Notes: a model not told the origin generated them from the letters alone. Shown: positions 17,168 to 25,942, counted from the first letter of the stretch. The stretch is DNA of 50,411 bases from an uncultured Butyricicoccus sp. (GCA_904420185.1 CAJFUJ010000066.1:1-50411); one strand, 5' to 3'. Program-made: numbers and translations.

Positions 17168-19069
17168 ATGAACAAACGACAAGAAAGGCCTTCCGCTCCG
17201 CATGCATGGGAGGGGGCCGCCATAGACCCAAGCCCAGCCGGCACCGGCAACCGCGCGCTGGATGAATTGCTGCGCACGCGAAATACCGAGGACCCCTCGG
17301 CCGCGCCCACGGCGCCGCTTGCGCACGAAACGCCGCTTGCGCACGAGGCATTTGCGCCTGACGCGCCCTCTGCGGCCATCGACGACGCTGTCACAGCCGC
17401 CGCGTCCGAGAGGACGGCTACCTATGCCCCCTTCGCCGGGCGCTCTGCGGCAAGTGAGCCGGCGGCCGTATCCGAAGCGCCCCGCCGCCGCAGGCTCCGC
17501 GACCGCAAGGCCGGCAAAAAGGCCGGAAAAGGCGGCGTCGGGATCAAAATTGCCGCCGCAGTGGCCGCCGTGGTGCTGGTGGTGGCAGGCGCAACCTTGG
17601 GCTATACCTACGGATACAGCGGCGTGCATTTCGGAATGAAGGCAGGTGCGATCGACGTGGGCGGCATGTCGCTCGAACAGGCCCAGCAGGCCATCGACGC
17701 CGCAGGCCCCTCCCTGCTCGACGGCCAGGCCATCACCCTGACCATCTACGACACCGACTACACCATCGACATCGCCTCGGTCACCACCGGGCTGGACAGC
17801 GCCGCCTCGGCCCAGGACGCCTACGACTACACCCACACCGGCAGCTTGACCACCCGGGTGGGCCACGCGCTGAGCGCCCTGCTCGGCCAGGGCGAAGCCC
17901 CGCTGTCGGTCAGCGTCAACGACGAGGCGCTTGCCGCCCGCCTGGACGAAATCGCCGCCGAGGCGCTCACCGAGCCGGTCGATCCCAGCTGGACCATCGA
18001 GGGCGACACCCTCATCATCGACACCGGCAAGCCGGGTGTGCAGTTTGACCGCGACGCGGTCTCCCAGCAGGTGACCGACAAGATCCGCACCATGGACTTC
18101 CAGCCCCTGACCGTTGAGGTCACCACCAGCGACCCGGCTGCCGTGGATATCGACCAGATCGGCGCCGAAGCCGCCACCGAGCCCCAAAACGCCACCGTCG
18201 ATAAGTCCGACGGCACCACCATCCTGCCCAGCGTGGACGGCATCACCTTTGACGTCGAGCAGGCCCGGCAGATCATCGGCGACGGCAGCGAGCAGACCTA
18301 CGAAATCCCCATCACCCGCACGCCAGCCACCGTCTCGGCCGACGACCTGGCCGCTGTCCTGTTCCGCGACACCCTGGCCAGCACGTCTACCAGCTTAAAC
18401 TCGGGCAACAAGCCGCGCACCAATAACGTACGCCTGGCCTGCGAAAACATCAACGGCACCATCCTAAACCCCGGGGACGAATTTTCCTACAACGAGGTGG
18501 TCGGTGAGCGCACGGCCGAGCGCGGCTTCCAGTCGGCGGGCGCCTATGCCAACGGCCAACTCATCGACGAGGTCGGCGGCGGCGTGTGCCAGCCCTCCTC
18601 TACGCTGTACATGGCCGTGCTGCGTGCCGATTTGGAGGTCACCGAGCGGCACAACCACAGCTTGACCGTGGCCTACACCCCCTTGGGTGAGGACGCCACT
18701 GTCTCCTGGGGCGGGCCGGATTTCTGCTTCCGGAACAACACCGACTACCCCATCAAGATCGTGGCCTACCAGTCGGGCGACGCGATGTATATCGAGCTGA
18801 TCGGCACCAAAACCTCGGATAAGACGGTGTCGCTGAGCACCGAGATCTTGGAGACCCTGGAGTACAGCACCATCGAGCAGACCGACTCCTCGCTGGCCCC
18901 CGGCGAGCGCCAGACCAAGCAGAGCGGTGCGACCGGTTATAAGACGGTGACCTACAAGACGGTCACCGAAAACGGCGAATCAACCACCGAGGTGGCCAAC
19001 CACTCGTCCTACAAAAAGCGCGACCGGATTGTGCTGGTCGGCCCGTCATCCTCCTCTGCCCAATCTTAA
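17168..19069 (+). CDS. VanW-domain cell-envelope protein
   Basis: The 633-aa protein has a long Ala/Pro-rich cytoplasmic N-terminus (1-125) and one membrane helix at about 126-148, preceded by a strongly basic stretch. Two peptidoglycan-binding-like segments follow (about 155-330, each beginning with GGMSLEQAQ or SVDGITFDVEQAR-like sequence), then a VanW domain at about 410-540 (NPGDEFSYNEVVGERT, GGGVCQPSSTLY) and a C-terminal G5-like tail. VanW proteins are linked to vancomycin-resistance loci, but most copies, like this one, sit outside them and their biochemical role is unresolved. The N-terminus holds an 18-nt tandem duplication that encodes PLAHE twice. AGAGGA precedes the ATG. The gene is followed after 21 bp by the DUF975 gene. 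Confidence 0.92.
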   Translation: MNKRQERPSAPHAWEGAAIDPSPAGTGNRALDELLRTRNTEDPSAAPTAPLAHETPLAHEAFAPDAPSAAIDDAVTAAASERTATYAPFAGRSAASEPAAVSEAPRRRRLRDRKAGKKAGKGGVGIKIAAAVAAVVLVVAGATLGYTYGYSGVHFGMKAGAIDVGGMSLEQAQQAIDAAGPSLLDGQAITLTIYDTDYTIDIASVTTGLDSAASAQDAYDYTHTGSLTTRVGHALSALLGQGEAPLSVSVNDEALAARLDEIAAEALTEPVDPSWTIEGDTLIIDTGKPGVQFDRDAVSQQVTDKIRTMDFQPLTVEVTTSDPAAVDIDQIGAEAATEPQNATVDKSDGTTILPSVDGITFDVEQARQIIGDGSEQTYEIPITRTPATVSADDLAAVLFRDTLASTSTSLNSGNKPRTNNVRLACENINGTILNPGDEFSYNEVVGERTAERGFQSAGAYANGQLIDEVGGGVCQPSSTLYMAVLRADLEVTERHNHSLTVAYTPLGEDATVSWGGPDFCFRNNTDYPIKIVAYQSGDAMYIELIGTKTSDKTVSLSTEILETLEYSTIEQTDSSLAPGERQTKQSGATGYKTVTYKTVTENGESTTEVANHSSYKKRDRIVLVGPSSSSAQS

Positions 19070-19090
19070 AAGAATACGAGGAAATACTCT

Positions 19091-19888
19091 ATGAAACTAA
19101 ACGCTGCGGTGCGGCGCGAAATCAAAGCCCAGGCCCGCGCCTGCCTTTTGTCCCGCCTGCCGTACTGTATTTTGGCCTTTGCGGTCTATCTAGTCCCCAC
19201 CCTGTTTGTCAGTATGCTGACCGCCGTCCCGCTCGACGCCAACCTAGGACAGCTGATGACCATGCTGGGCCTTGGGCTGGCCTGTGAAATCCTGCTGCTT
19301 GGCCCCATCATGCTGGGCGTACAGTATTTCTTTGTCCGCATTTCCCGCGGACAAACCCCGCCCCTCTCTGCCCTGTTCGCCCCCTTAGCCGGGGCGCGGT
19401 CGGTTTGGCGCGGCATCCGCATGACCTTGTGCCTGCTGCTGCGTACCCTGCTGCTGATGTTCGTGCCCACAGCGCTGTATGAAGCGGCGATGTATGGCTT
19501 GCTCTTTTGGCAGCAGGGCGGCGGGCTGCCGCTGGGCACATTCGTGCTGCTGTGGACGGCCGTGCTGCTGCTCTATTCCCTGGTCATGCTGCCCATTCTG
19601 GGCTATCTGCCCAGCTACTGGATGGGTTACGCTGTTTTGGCCGACGACGAGCAAACCGGCGTGTGGCGGGCAACCGGCACCGGCCCCAAGCTGCTGCGCG
19701 GCCAGCGCTGGCAGATGGTCGCCTTTACGCTCAGCTTTTTGCCCTGGTTTTTGGGCGGGTTTCTGACCTGCGGCCTACTCACCGTGTTCGGGGCGATCTA
19801 CCTGTTTGTGTCGCTCTACGGTCTGTATGACCGCCTGTCCGGCCGCCAGCCCGACACCCCACCGCAAAATCCGCCCTTTATGGGATAA
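19091..19888 (+). CDS. DUF975-like multi-pass membrane protein
   Basis: The 265-aa protein has a short N-terminal amphipathic segment and about six hydrophobic segments (about 22-46, 54-78, 110-135, 148-175 and 212-245). The C-terminal half carries the GQRWQMVAFTLSFLPWFLGGFLTCGLL pattern broken by conserved Trp and Gly, typical of DUF975 membrane proteins. No enzymatic motif is visible. The family function is unknown. It follows the VanW gene by 21 bp and shares its promoter, which points to an envelope role. The tail is Pro-rich. A strong terminator begins at its stop codon. Confidence 0.8.
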   Translation: MKLNAAVRREIKAQARACLLSRLPYCILAFAVYLVPTLFVSMLTAVPLDANLGQLMTMLGLGLACEILLLGPIMLGVQYFFVRISRGQTPPLSALFAPLAGARSVWRGIRMTLCLLLRTLLLMFVPTALYEAAMYGLLFWQQGGGLPLGTFVLLWTAVLLLYSLVMLPILGYLPSYWMGYAVLADDEQTGVWRATGTGPKLLRGQRWQMVAFTLSFLPWFLGGFLTCGLLTVFGAIYLFVSLYGLYDRLSGRQPDTPPQNPPFMG

Positions 19889-19939
19889 AAAAACCCCCGG
19901 CGACTGCCCACCCAAACGGGCGTCTGCCGGGGGTTTTTT
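19886..19939. terminator. Bidirectional terminator between DUF975 and M42 genes
   Basis: AAAAAACCCCCGGC pairs with GCCGGGGGTTTTTT, with an inner GCCC/GGGC stem. It separates two converging operons. Confidence 0.9.
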
Positions 19940-19955
19940 ACCGTCTATGGGGTAC

Positions 19956-20963
19956 TTACAGGGTGTGCAGCAACGCTTTGCTGAGCAGCACAGCCGCCTG
20001 CTCGACGTCGCGCACCGCGCACATCTCGCTGGGCGAATGGATATAGCGGGTCGGGATGGAGATGGCTCCCGCCGGTACACCGGCGCGGCTGCGCTGCAAG
20101 GCGGCGGTGTCGGTGCCGCCAAAGCGCAAAATCTCCCGCTGCACGGGTACTGCGGCCAGTAGCCCGGCTTCCTCGAGGGCCGAGCGCACCTTGGGTGTGC
20201 ACAGCGCCGAGTGGTCCATCACCTTGACCGCCGGGCCTTTGCCCAGCGCGCAGTCCATGGGGTACTTGCGCTCGGGCAGGTCGCCGGTGTCGGTCACGTC
20301 CACGGCCACGGCCAGGTCGGGCTCGATGGCAAAGGCTGCTGTCCCGGCGCCGCGCAGGCCGACCTCCTCCTGCACAGTAAAGACAAAATACATATCATCC
20401 ATGACAATTTCGGGCAGCTGGGCCATGGTCAAAAGCAGGGTAGCGCAGCCGATGCGGTCGTCCACATAGGGGCCGCAGAGGATGCCGTTTTGCTCGAACA
20501 TAGGGGCATCGAACACCGCAAAGTCGCCCACCTGCACCATTTTTTCGGCCTGCTCCCGGCTGGATGCGCCGATGTCCAAAAACAGGTTGTGCATCTGCAA
20601 ATCCTTAAAGTCGGTCTTTTCCTCGTAAGAGATGACGCCGCGCGTGCCGTTGGCAAAGCGCACCTGGATGTTGATGAGGTCGCCGCGGAACACCCCGCCG
20701 ACCGGCGCAAACCGCAGAACGCCTTCCTCCTCGATGTAGGTGACCACCAGGCCGAGCGAATCCATGTGGGCGGCGAGCAGCAGCTTGCGGCGCTCGGCGC
20801 CGGTGCCCTTTTTGCGGCAGATGAGGTTGCCCAGCGTGTCGGTCTGCATCTCGTCCACATAGGGGCGGGCGAGCGAGGCGATGGTCTCGCGCACGGCCTC
20901 CTCCCGTCCCGAAGGGCCGAAGGCTTCGGCCAGCGTTTTATATAGATCAAATACTTGACTCAT
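19956..20963 (-). CDS. M42 family metallo-aminopeptidase (third of three)
   Basis: This 335-aa protein belongs to the M42 family (glutamyl/TET aminopeptidases, also annotated as cellulase M), which forms large tetrahedral cytoplasmic complexes that trim peptides. Metal ligands and catalytic residues are visible: AAHMDSLG, GPYVDDRIGC, QEEVGLRGA with the catalytic Glu pair, VDVTDTGD, and the final RYIHSPSE His. The length is normal. It is the promoter-distal gene of three tandem M42 paralogues and lies 15 bp after the second. Side-chain specificity cannot be assigned by eye. Confidence 0.93.
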   Translation of the reverse strand: MSQVFDLYKTLAEAFGPSGREEAVRETIASLARPYVDEMQTDTLGNLICRKKGTGAERRKLLLAAHMDSLGLVVTYIEEEGVLRFAPVGGVFRGDLINIQVRFANGTRGVISYEEKTDFKDLQMHNLFLDIGASSREQAEKMVQVGDFAVFDAPMFEQNGILCGPYVDDRIGCATLLLTMAQLPEIVMDDMYFVFTVQEEVGLRGAGTAAFAIEPDLAVAVDVTDTGDLPERKYPMDCALGKGPAVKVMDHSALCTPKVRSALEEAGLLAAVPVQREILRFGGTDTAALQRSRAGVPAGAISIPTRYIHSPSEMCAVRDVEQAAVLLSKALLHTL

Positions 20964-20978
20964 CGCAGTACTCCTTTT

Positions 20979-22001
20979 TCACTCGATCGTTTGGGCCAGG
21001 TTTTGCAAAAATACGTGGGTGAGCGCCAGCAGGTTTTCCATGTCGCACACCGCCGCCACCGATACCGGCGAATGGATATAGCGCACCGGCGCGGCCAGGC
21101 ACATGGTGCGCACCCCGGCGCGCGACTGGTGGATGCGCCCGGCGTCGGTACCGCCCGAGGTCATCTGCTTGAGCTGCCAGGGCAGCCCGGCGGCCATGGC
21201 GGTGTCCCGCATGAGGGAAAACAGCCCGGCGTCGTAGATGGTGGTGCGGTCCATGAAGGGCAGCACCGGCCCTTTGCGCAGCGCACACACCTGCCGGTGG
21301 GGCGGGACCTCGGCCAAGTCGGCAGCCGTGGTGCCCTCGAGCACCAGGCACACACCCGGGTCGAGCGCAAAGGCTGCGGTCGCTGCGCCGCGCAGGCCGG
21401 TTTCCTCCTGCACGGTGAAGGCAAACCAGGTGTCCTGGGCCGGTTTTTCGGCCAGCAGCCGCAGCATCACCGCGCAGCCCACCCGGTCGTCGATGGCTTT
21501 GGCTTTGAGAAGGCCGTCGCCAAACTCGACCACCTGCCCGTCAAACACCCCATAATCGCCAGGCGCAACCTTGTCCAGCGCCTCCTTTTTGGACGACGCA
21601 CCAATATCGATGTAAAGCTCCTTGGCATCCGGCATCCGGCGGCGTTCGGACGCCTTGGTCAAGTGCACCGCCTTGATGCCCACAACACCCGGCGTGCCGC
21701 CAAATTTGACCCGCCGCCCGATGGCAACCCGCGGGTCCACCCCGCCGACAAACCCAAATTTAATCATACCGTCGTCGGTCACCCGCTTGGCGATCAGGCC
21801 GACCTCGTCCATGTGGGCGCACACGACCAGCGGCTTGTCCGCCTGCTTGGCGCCCGCACGGAACACCATGAGGTTGCCCATGGGGTCGGTGCGGATCTCG
21901 TCGGCATAGGGCTCGGCCTGGGCGCGGATAAAGTCGCGCACCGCATCCTCCTCGCCCGACGGGCCGGGCAGCGCGCACAAGGTTTTGAGCAGTTCTAGCA
22001 T
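20979..22001 (-). CDS. M42 family metallo-aminopeptidase (second of three)
   Basis: This 340-aa M42 peptidase has all the expected motifs: CAHMDEVG, AIDDRVGC, VQEETGLRGA, a Glu (VLEGTTAAD) where its neighbours have the VDV metal-site Asp, and PVRYIHSP. That Glu-for-Asp difference is a known alternative metal ligand in the family and may shift substrate preference. Its start overlaps the end of the upstream paralogue by 7 nt, and it is followed after 15 bp by the third. The three proteins are clearly diverged, so they are not a recent duplication. Confidence 0.93.
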   Translation of the reverse strand: MLELLKTLCALPGPSGEEDAVRDFIRAQAEPYADEIRTDPMGNLMVFRAGAKQADKPLVVCAHMDEVGLIAKRVTDDGMIKFGFVGGVDPRVAIGRRVKFGGTPGVVGIKAVHLTKASERRRMPDAKELYIDIGASSKKEALDKVAPGDYGVFDGQVVEFGDGLLKAKAIDDRVGCAVMLRLLAEKPAQDTWFAFTVQEETGLRGAATAAFALDPGVCLVLEGTTAADLAEVPPHRQVCALRKGPVLPFMDRTTIYDAGLFSLMRDTAMAAGLPWQLKQMTSGGTDAGRIHQSRAGVRTMCLAAPVRYIHSPVSVAAVCDMENLLALTHVFLQNLAQTIE

Positions 22002-23032
22002 GATACGCCCACCTCCCGGTGCAGATTTTGGAGAAAGGACGCCAGCAGATCGGCGGTCGCGTCCACGTCGGACAGGCAGACCGTTTCAATGGGCGTGTGC
22101 ATGTACTTGAGCGGGATGGACAAAATGGCCTGTGCCGCGCCGTAAGCCGCGATCTGGATGGCCCAGGCGTTGGTGCCGGTGTTGCCCTCCATGACCTCGA
22201 TTTGGTAGTCGATCTGTTCGGCGCGGGCCTGGCGGATGAGCGCGCGGGTCAGGCGGGTGTTCATGTTGGGCCCCATGCCGATCATCACCCCGCCGCCAAA
22301 GGCGAAGGTATCGTCCGAGGAAGCGTCGGGTGTTTTGGCGTGGCTGACGTCCACGGCAATGGCGTAGTTGGGCCGCAGGCGGAAGGCTCCCGTGCGTGCG
22401 CCCAGCGAGGTGACCTCCTCCTGTGCCGAAAACAGGACGACCACGTGCACCCCCAGCTTTTTGCGGTCCAACTGTTCCAGCGCCTGCAAGATGGCCAGCA
22501 CGCCGGCGCGGTCGTCCAGGCATTTGCCGGATACCGCTTTTTTGCCCAGCCGGGTGAGCGTCTGGCGGAACACCACAGGCGTACCCACCGGGATGCGCGC
22601 TTTGGCGTCCATCAGGCCGGTGTCGATGACCATTTCGTGGATGGGGACTGCCTTGTCGCTCTCCCCGGCCTGCAACAAATGGGGCGGCATACAGCCAATC
22701 ACGCCGTACAGCGGCGTGGCGGTTAGGATGGTGACCTCGCACCCGAGCAACATCCGCGGGTCCACCCCACCGACCGGCGCAAAGCGCAAAAACCCGCCCT
22801 CCAGCGCTTCGGTCACGACAAAGCCGATCTGATCCAAGTGGGCGTCGAGCAGGACGGTTTTGGCGGTCGGGCGCGGGCAGACCAGCACACCGGTCACGGT
22901 GCCAAAGGGGTCTACATCGACCTTGTTGACCAACGGCCGGAGCAGCTCGGCCACTTCGGCGGCCGCACTCTGCTCGAACCCAGCCACTGCGGGCAGGGCG
23001 CAGAGCTTCTCTAAAACTTCTATTTGATTCAA
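21995..23032 (-). CDS. M42 family metallo-aminopeptidase (first of three)
   Basis: This 345-aa M42 peptidase keeps the ligands in divergent contexts: LDAHLDQIG, KCLDDRAG, SAQEEVTSLGA, VDVSHAKTPD and KYMHTPIE. The glycine-rich GGGVMIGMGPNMN segment differs from the other two paralogues. The start is TTG at 23032, supported by AGGAG 8 bases upstream. It is the first gene of the leftward three-peptidase operon and is divergent from metY across a 251-bp gap. A TATAAT-like -10 lies upstream, without a convincing -35. The role is presumably peptide turnover in the cytoplasm. Confidence 0.92.
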   Translation of the reverse strand: MNQIEVLEKLCALPAVAGFEQSAAAEVAELLRPLVNKVDVDPFGTVTGVLVCPRPTAKTVLLDAHLDQIGFVVTEALEGGFLRFAPVGGVDPRMLLGCEVTILTATPLYGVIGCMPPHLLQAGESDKAVPIHEMVIDTGLMDAKARIPVGTPVVFRQTLTRLGKKAVSGKCLDDRAGVLAILQALEQLDRKKLGVHVVVLFSAQEEVTSLGARTGAFRLRPNYAIAVDVSHAKTPDASSDDTFAFGGGVMIGMGPNMNTRLTRALIRQARAEQIDYQIEVMEGNTGTNAWAIQIAAYGAAQAILSIPLKYMHTPIETVCLSDVDATADLLASFLQNLHREVGVSC

Positions 23033-23081
23033 GGCAAACGCTCCTATTCTTCAAACTTCCAACAAAAAAGAATACAAACCT

Positions 23082-23087
23082 ATTATA
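23082..23087 (-). promoter_or_regulatory. Probable -10 element of the M42 operon
   Basis: A perfect TATAAT preceded by TGC is present on the minus strand, about 50 bp before the TTG start. No good -35 hexamer is present at 16-18 bp, so the promoter may need an activator or depend on the extended -10. Confidence 0.5.
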
Positions 23088-23212
23088 GCACTGAATTTGC
23101 GAAAAGATAGGGCGCGCCAACAATTTTTTTGCCGAACTTCGCCGCAAATCTGCGCAGGGTTTGTGTGCAAAACAACCGGCCCGCCCGGGCGCACCCGGGC
23201 GCGCGGCCGCGC

Positions 23213-23241
23213 TTGACCGGCATTTGCCGGCGTGTTACAAT
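23213..23241 (+). promoter_or_regulatory. Promoter of metY with an inverted repeat in the spacer
   Basis: TTGACC (23213-23218) and TACAAT (23236-23241) are 17 bp apart. A perfect inverted repeat CCGGCA-TT-TGCCGG (23217-23230) covers the end of the -35 and most of the spacer, a position typical of repressor operators. Confidence 0.8.
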
Positions 23242-23283
23242 AAAGCAAGTGCATCAAATTCCCGTAAAAGGAGCTTCGAAACC

Positions 23284-24549
23284 ATGAAACTGGAAACCAC
23301 CTGCCTGCACGCCGGGTATACGCCGGAAAACGGCGGCCCAGGCGTCATGCCCATCGTGCAATCGACCACCTACCGGTTTGACTCAACCGCCAAAATCGCG
23401 TCGCTGTTCGACATGCCTATGGAGTATATGTATTCGCGCTTTGCCAACCCGACCTGCGACGCGGTCGAAAAAAAGATCGCCGCGCTGGAAGGCGGCGTGG
23501 GCGCAATGCTGACCTCGTCCGGCCAAGCCGCCAGCCTGCTGTCCATCCTCAACCTGTGCTCGGCGGGCGACAGCTTCATCGCGGCATCCACCATCTATGG
23601 CGGCACCATCAACCTGTTCGGCGTCACCCTCAAGCGCCTGGGCATCGAGTGCATCTGGGCCGACGCGGAGGCCCCCGAGGAGGAAATCCAAAAGCTGTTC
23701 AAGCCCAATACCAAGGCGGTGTTCGGCGAAACCCTGGCCAATCCGGCGTTGACCGTATTCGACATCGAAAAATGGGCGGGCATCGCACACAAAAACGGCG
23801 TGCCGCTCATCGTTGACAACACCTTTGCAACGCCGGTTTTGTGCCGCCCCATCGAGTTTGGCGCGGATATCGTCATCCACTCGACCACCAAGTACATGGA
23901 CGGCCACGCCGTGCAAGGCGGCGGCGTCATCGTTGACGGCGGCAAGTTCGATTGGGCTGCTTCGGGCAAGTTCCCCGACTTCACCGAGCCCGACGAAAGC
24001 TACCACGGCGTGGTCTACACCCGCGAGTTCGGCCCCATGGCCTATATCATCAAGGCCCGTATGCAGCTCATGCGCGACTTTGGCTGCTATCCGGCCGCCC
24101 ATTCGGCCTTTTTGCTCAACCTGGGCCTGGAAACCCTGCCGGTGCGCATGAAGCAGTACTGCGAAAATGCCCTGACCGTGGCCCAGCACCTGTGCGCGTC
24201 GGATAAAATCGCGGCTGTGCGCTATCCCGGCCTAGCGTCCGACCCCTACCACGCGCTCGCCCAAAAATACCTGCCCAGCGGCACCTCGGGCGTAATGAGC
24301 ATCGACATCAAGGGCGGACGCGGCCCGGCGATGCAGTTCATGGACAGCCTGAAACTGGCCTGCAACGAGGTGCACGTCGCCGACATCCGCACCTGCGTGC
24401 TGCACCCTGCCAGCGAAACCCACCGCCAGCTGACCGACGAACAGCTGGTCGCCGCCGGCATCGAACCCGGCCTGGTGCGCCTGTCGGTGGGCCTGGAACA
24501 TGTGGACGACATCCTGGCCGACCTGGACCAGGCGCTCGCCCAAATCTAA
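23284..24549 (+). CDS. metY: O-acetylhomoserine sulfhydrylase (PLP-dependent)
   Basis: The 421-aa protein is a Cys/Met-metabolism PLP enzyme. The PLP-binding Lys lies in IHSTTKYMDGH, the phosphate-binding region in SSGQAASLL, and the substrate Tyr/Arg motif is YMYSRFANPT. The length, the ETTCLHAGYTPENGGPGVMPI opening and the DEQLVAAGIEPGLVRLSVGLEH ending match O-acetylhomoserine aminocarboxypropyltransferases. Methionine gamma-lyase is the main alternative, since the two subfamilies are hard to separate by eye. The Glu111-type MetAA in the window favours the sulfhydrylase. AAAAGGAG precedes the ATG. A GNAT gene follows after 17 bp. Confidence 0.88.
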   Translation: MKLETTCLHAGYTPENGGPGVMPIVQSTTYRFDSTAKIASLFDMPMEYMYSRFANPTCDAVEKKIAALEGGVGAMLTSSGQAASLLSILNLCSAGDSFIAASTIYGGTINLFGVTLKRLGIECIWADAEAPEEEIQKLFKPNTKAVFGETLANPALTVFDIEKWAGIAHKNGVPLIVDNTFATPVLCRPIEFGADIVIHSTTKYMDGHAVQGGGVIVDGGKFDWAASGKFPDFTEPDESYHGVVYTREFGPMAYIIKARMQLMRDFGCYPAAHSAFLLNLGLETLPVRMKQYCENALTVAQHLCASDKIAAVRYPGLASDPYHALAQKYLPSGTSGVMSIDIKGGRGPAMQFMDSLKLACNEVHVADIRTCVLHPASETHRQLTDEQLVAAGIEPGLVRLSVGLEHVDDILADLDQALAQI

Positions 24550-24566
24550 AAAACGGAAGGTGTTGT

Positions 24567-25013
24567 ATGGAAATTCGTGAGATTTTACCGTGGGACAAGC
24601 CCCACTTTTGCCGCATGGTGCGCGAATTTTACCGGCTGCCTGCTGTGGATCACCAGATCCCGGACGACCACGCCGAACGCACCTTTGACCTGCTGATGGG
24701 TGACACGCCCTATGCACGCTGCTTTGTCGCCGTTGATGCGCGGGATGTGCCGCACGCCTATTGCCTGTGCGCCGTCACCTGGTCCAACGAGGCGGGCGGT
24801 TTGTGCGTATGGCTCGAAGAGCTGATGGTCGAGCCGTCGCTGCGCGGCCAGGGCATCGGCCAGCGCCTGTTGGGCGCCGCTATGGCCGCCTATCCGGACG
24901 CCGCCCGTTTCCGCCTGGAGGTCACCGCCCAGAATCCCCGCGCCGCTGCGCTTTACCGCACCCTGGGCTTTGAGGATCTGGCCTACCTGCAAATGGTGCG
25001 CGACCAATCGTAA
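24567..25013 (+). CDS. GNAT family N-acetyltransferase
   Basis: The 148-aa protein has the GNAT core: LEELMVEPSLRGQGIGQRLL is the acetyl-CoA pyrophosphate-binding motif A (R/Q-x2-G-x-G), followed by the AQNPRAAALYRTLGFE motif B. The acceptor substrate is unknown. It is the second gene of the metY unit (17-bp gap) and is followed by a terminator, which suggests co-expression with methionine synthesis without showing a role in it. Confidence 0.9.
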   Translation: MEIREILPWDKPHFCRMVREFYRLPAVDHQIPDDHAERTFDLLMGDTPYARCFVAVDARDVPHAYCLCAVTWSNEAGGLCVWLEELMVEPSLRGQGIGQRLLGAAMAAYPDAARFRLEVTAQNPRAAALYRTLGFEDLAYLQMVRDQS

Positions 25014-25025
25014 TTTAGAACAAGG

Positions 25026-25071
25026 AAAAGGCAGTTTCTGGGCGCATTTGCCGCCAAAACTGCCTTTTTTC
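25026..25071 (+). terminator. Terminator after metY-GNAT
   Basis: The stem AAAAGGCAGTTT/AAACTGCCTTTTTT has a loop of about 20 nt and a T-run on the plus strand. It also ends just before the converging DUF4830 gene. Confidence 0.88.
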
Positions 25072-25082
25072 TTGCGCCCAAT

Positions 25083-25583
25083 TTATTCGGCTTGATCGGT
25101 CGCTTGCTCCGGCCCTTGGGTGACAGTGCGCAAAAACCCGTCCTTTTCTGCCGAACAAATGTCTGCCGCAATCAACCGGTTTCGATACAGCACCAAATTG
25201 GCGGTCACGCCGCTTTGCCCGCTCGGGTCGTTGTAGACCTCGTAGACATACAGGTCGGCCTTGCGGCCCTGGTAGGCGGTCAAGTCCAGCCCTTGACTCT
25301 GCTGTAAGGCGTTGTAGGATTCGTAGGTTTCATCAAAGGTGTCCGGAATGCGCACCTCGGTCTGCTCGGTTGGCTCTGCGGATACCTCCCAGCCGTAGCT
25401 TTGCAGGAATTGGACCCGCACTTCGTTGCTCTCCAGCTTTTGTGAGATCCCGGCGTCTCCAGCTACCGTCGCCGTCTGTGCCGGGTCCGGCCGCAGCGCG
25501 CTGATCCCCCAGAGCACCGCCGCCAGCACCAGCACCCCGGCCGCTACTTTTTTTACCGTCACCTTTGTCGCATAGACAAACAT
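25083..25583 (-). CDS. DUF4830-like membrane-anchored protein
   Basis: The 166-aa protein has an N-terminal basic segment and one membrane helix (about 11-31, VAAGVLVLAAVLWGISAL), then an extracytoplasmic domain. The VRVQFLQSYGWEV segment and YESYNALQQSQGLDL resemble DUF4830, a Clostridia family of unknown function. Three ATGs are possible. GGAGG at 25595-25591 best fits the one at 25583. Convergent with the GNAT gene, it has no clear promoter in the hairpin-rich region to its right. Confidence 0.72.
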   Translation of the reverse strand: MFVYATKVTVKKVAAGVLVLAAVLWGISALRPDPAQTATVAGDAGISQKLESNEVRVQFLQSYGWEVSAEPTEQTEVRIPDTFDETYESYNALQQSQGLDLTAYQGRKADLYVYEVYNDPSGQSGVTANLVLYRNRLIAADICSAEKDGFLRTVTQGPEQATDQAE

Positions 25584-25639
25584 CATTCTCCCTCCCATAT
25601 CGGCCTTTACTGTTATGATATGGACACCCCTCGCACTTT

Positions 25640-25911
25640 AGAACCGCCTTCGCGGGGGCCAGCCCCCCGCACCCCCGGCAGGTGGCTCCGCCCCCTGCAC
25701 CCCTGCCAGGGGCTAGCCCCTGGACCCGCCCTCCCGGAATTGGCATTCCGGGAAGGACAGGACAAATAGGGGCCTGGGGACGAGTCCCCAGCGCGGTCCA
25801 GCCGCGCAGGCTGGCCGCTGCCCGCAGGCAGCGGAATCCCCCTTTCAAAATCCGCCTCGCGGATTTTGAACTCTTCCCACCCAAAAAGCGGTTCGCCCCC
25901 GCGAACCGCTT
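25640..25911. repeat. Intergenic array of six perfect or near-perfect hairpins
   Basis: The 371-bp gap between the DUF4830 and EF-G-like genes has no gene. It holds consecutive inverted repeats at 25706-25723 (CCAGGGGC arm), 25732-25753 (TCCCGGAAT arm), 25774-25791 (CTGGGGAC arm), 25815-25834 (CCGCTGC arm), 25846-25868 (CAAAATCCGC arm) and 25886-25911 (AAGCGGTTCGC arm). They are followed by the EF-G terminator. The GC-rich left part (GGCTCCGCCCC, GGGGCTAGCCCC) looks like the degenerate palindromic repeats common in this bacterial group. It may be a composite of several repeat insertions. Confidence 0.75.
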
Positions 25912-25913
25912 AT

Positions 25914-25942
25914 CAAAAAAGGGCGGCCACACGGCCGCCCCT
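25914..25942 (-). terminator. Terminator of the EF-G-like gene
   Basis: The stem GGGCGGCC/GGCCGCCC is followed by TTTTTT on the minus strand. Confidence 0.9.

Noticed and set aside
17168-19069. Vancomycin-resistance determinant
   Set aside because: Only a VanW domain is present. There are no vanA/H/X/S/R-type genes nearby, and stand-alone VanW proteins are common in Clostridia.
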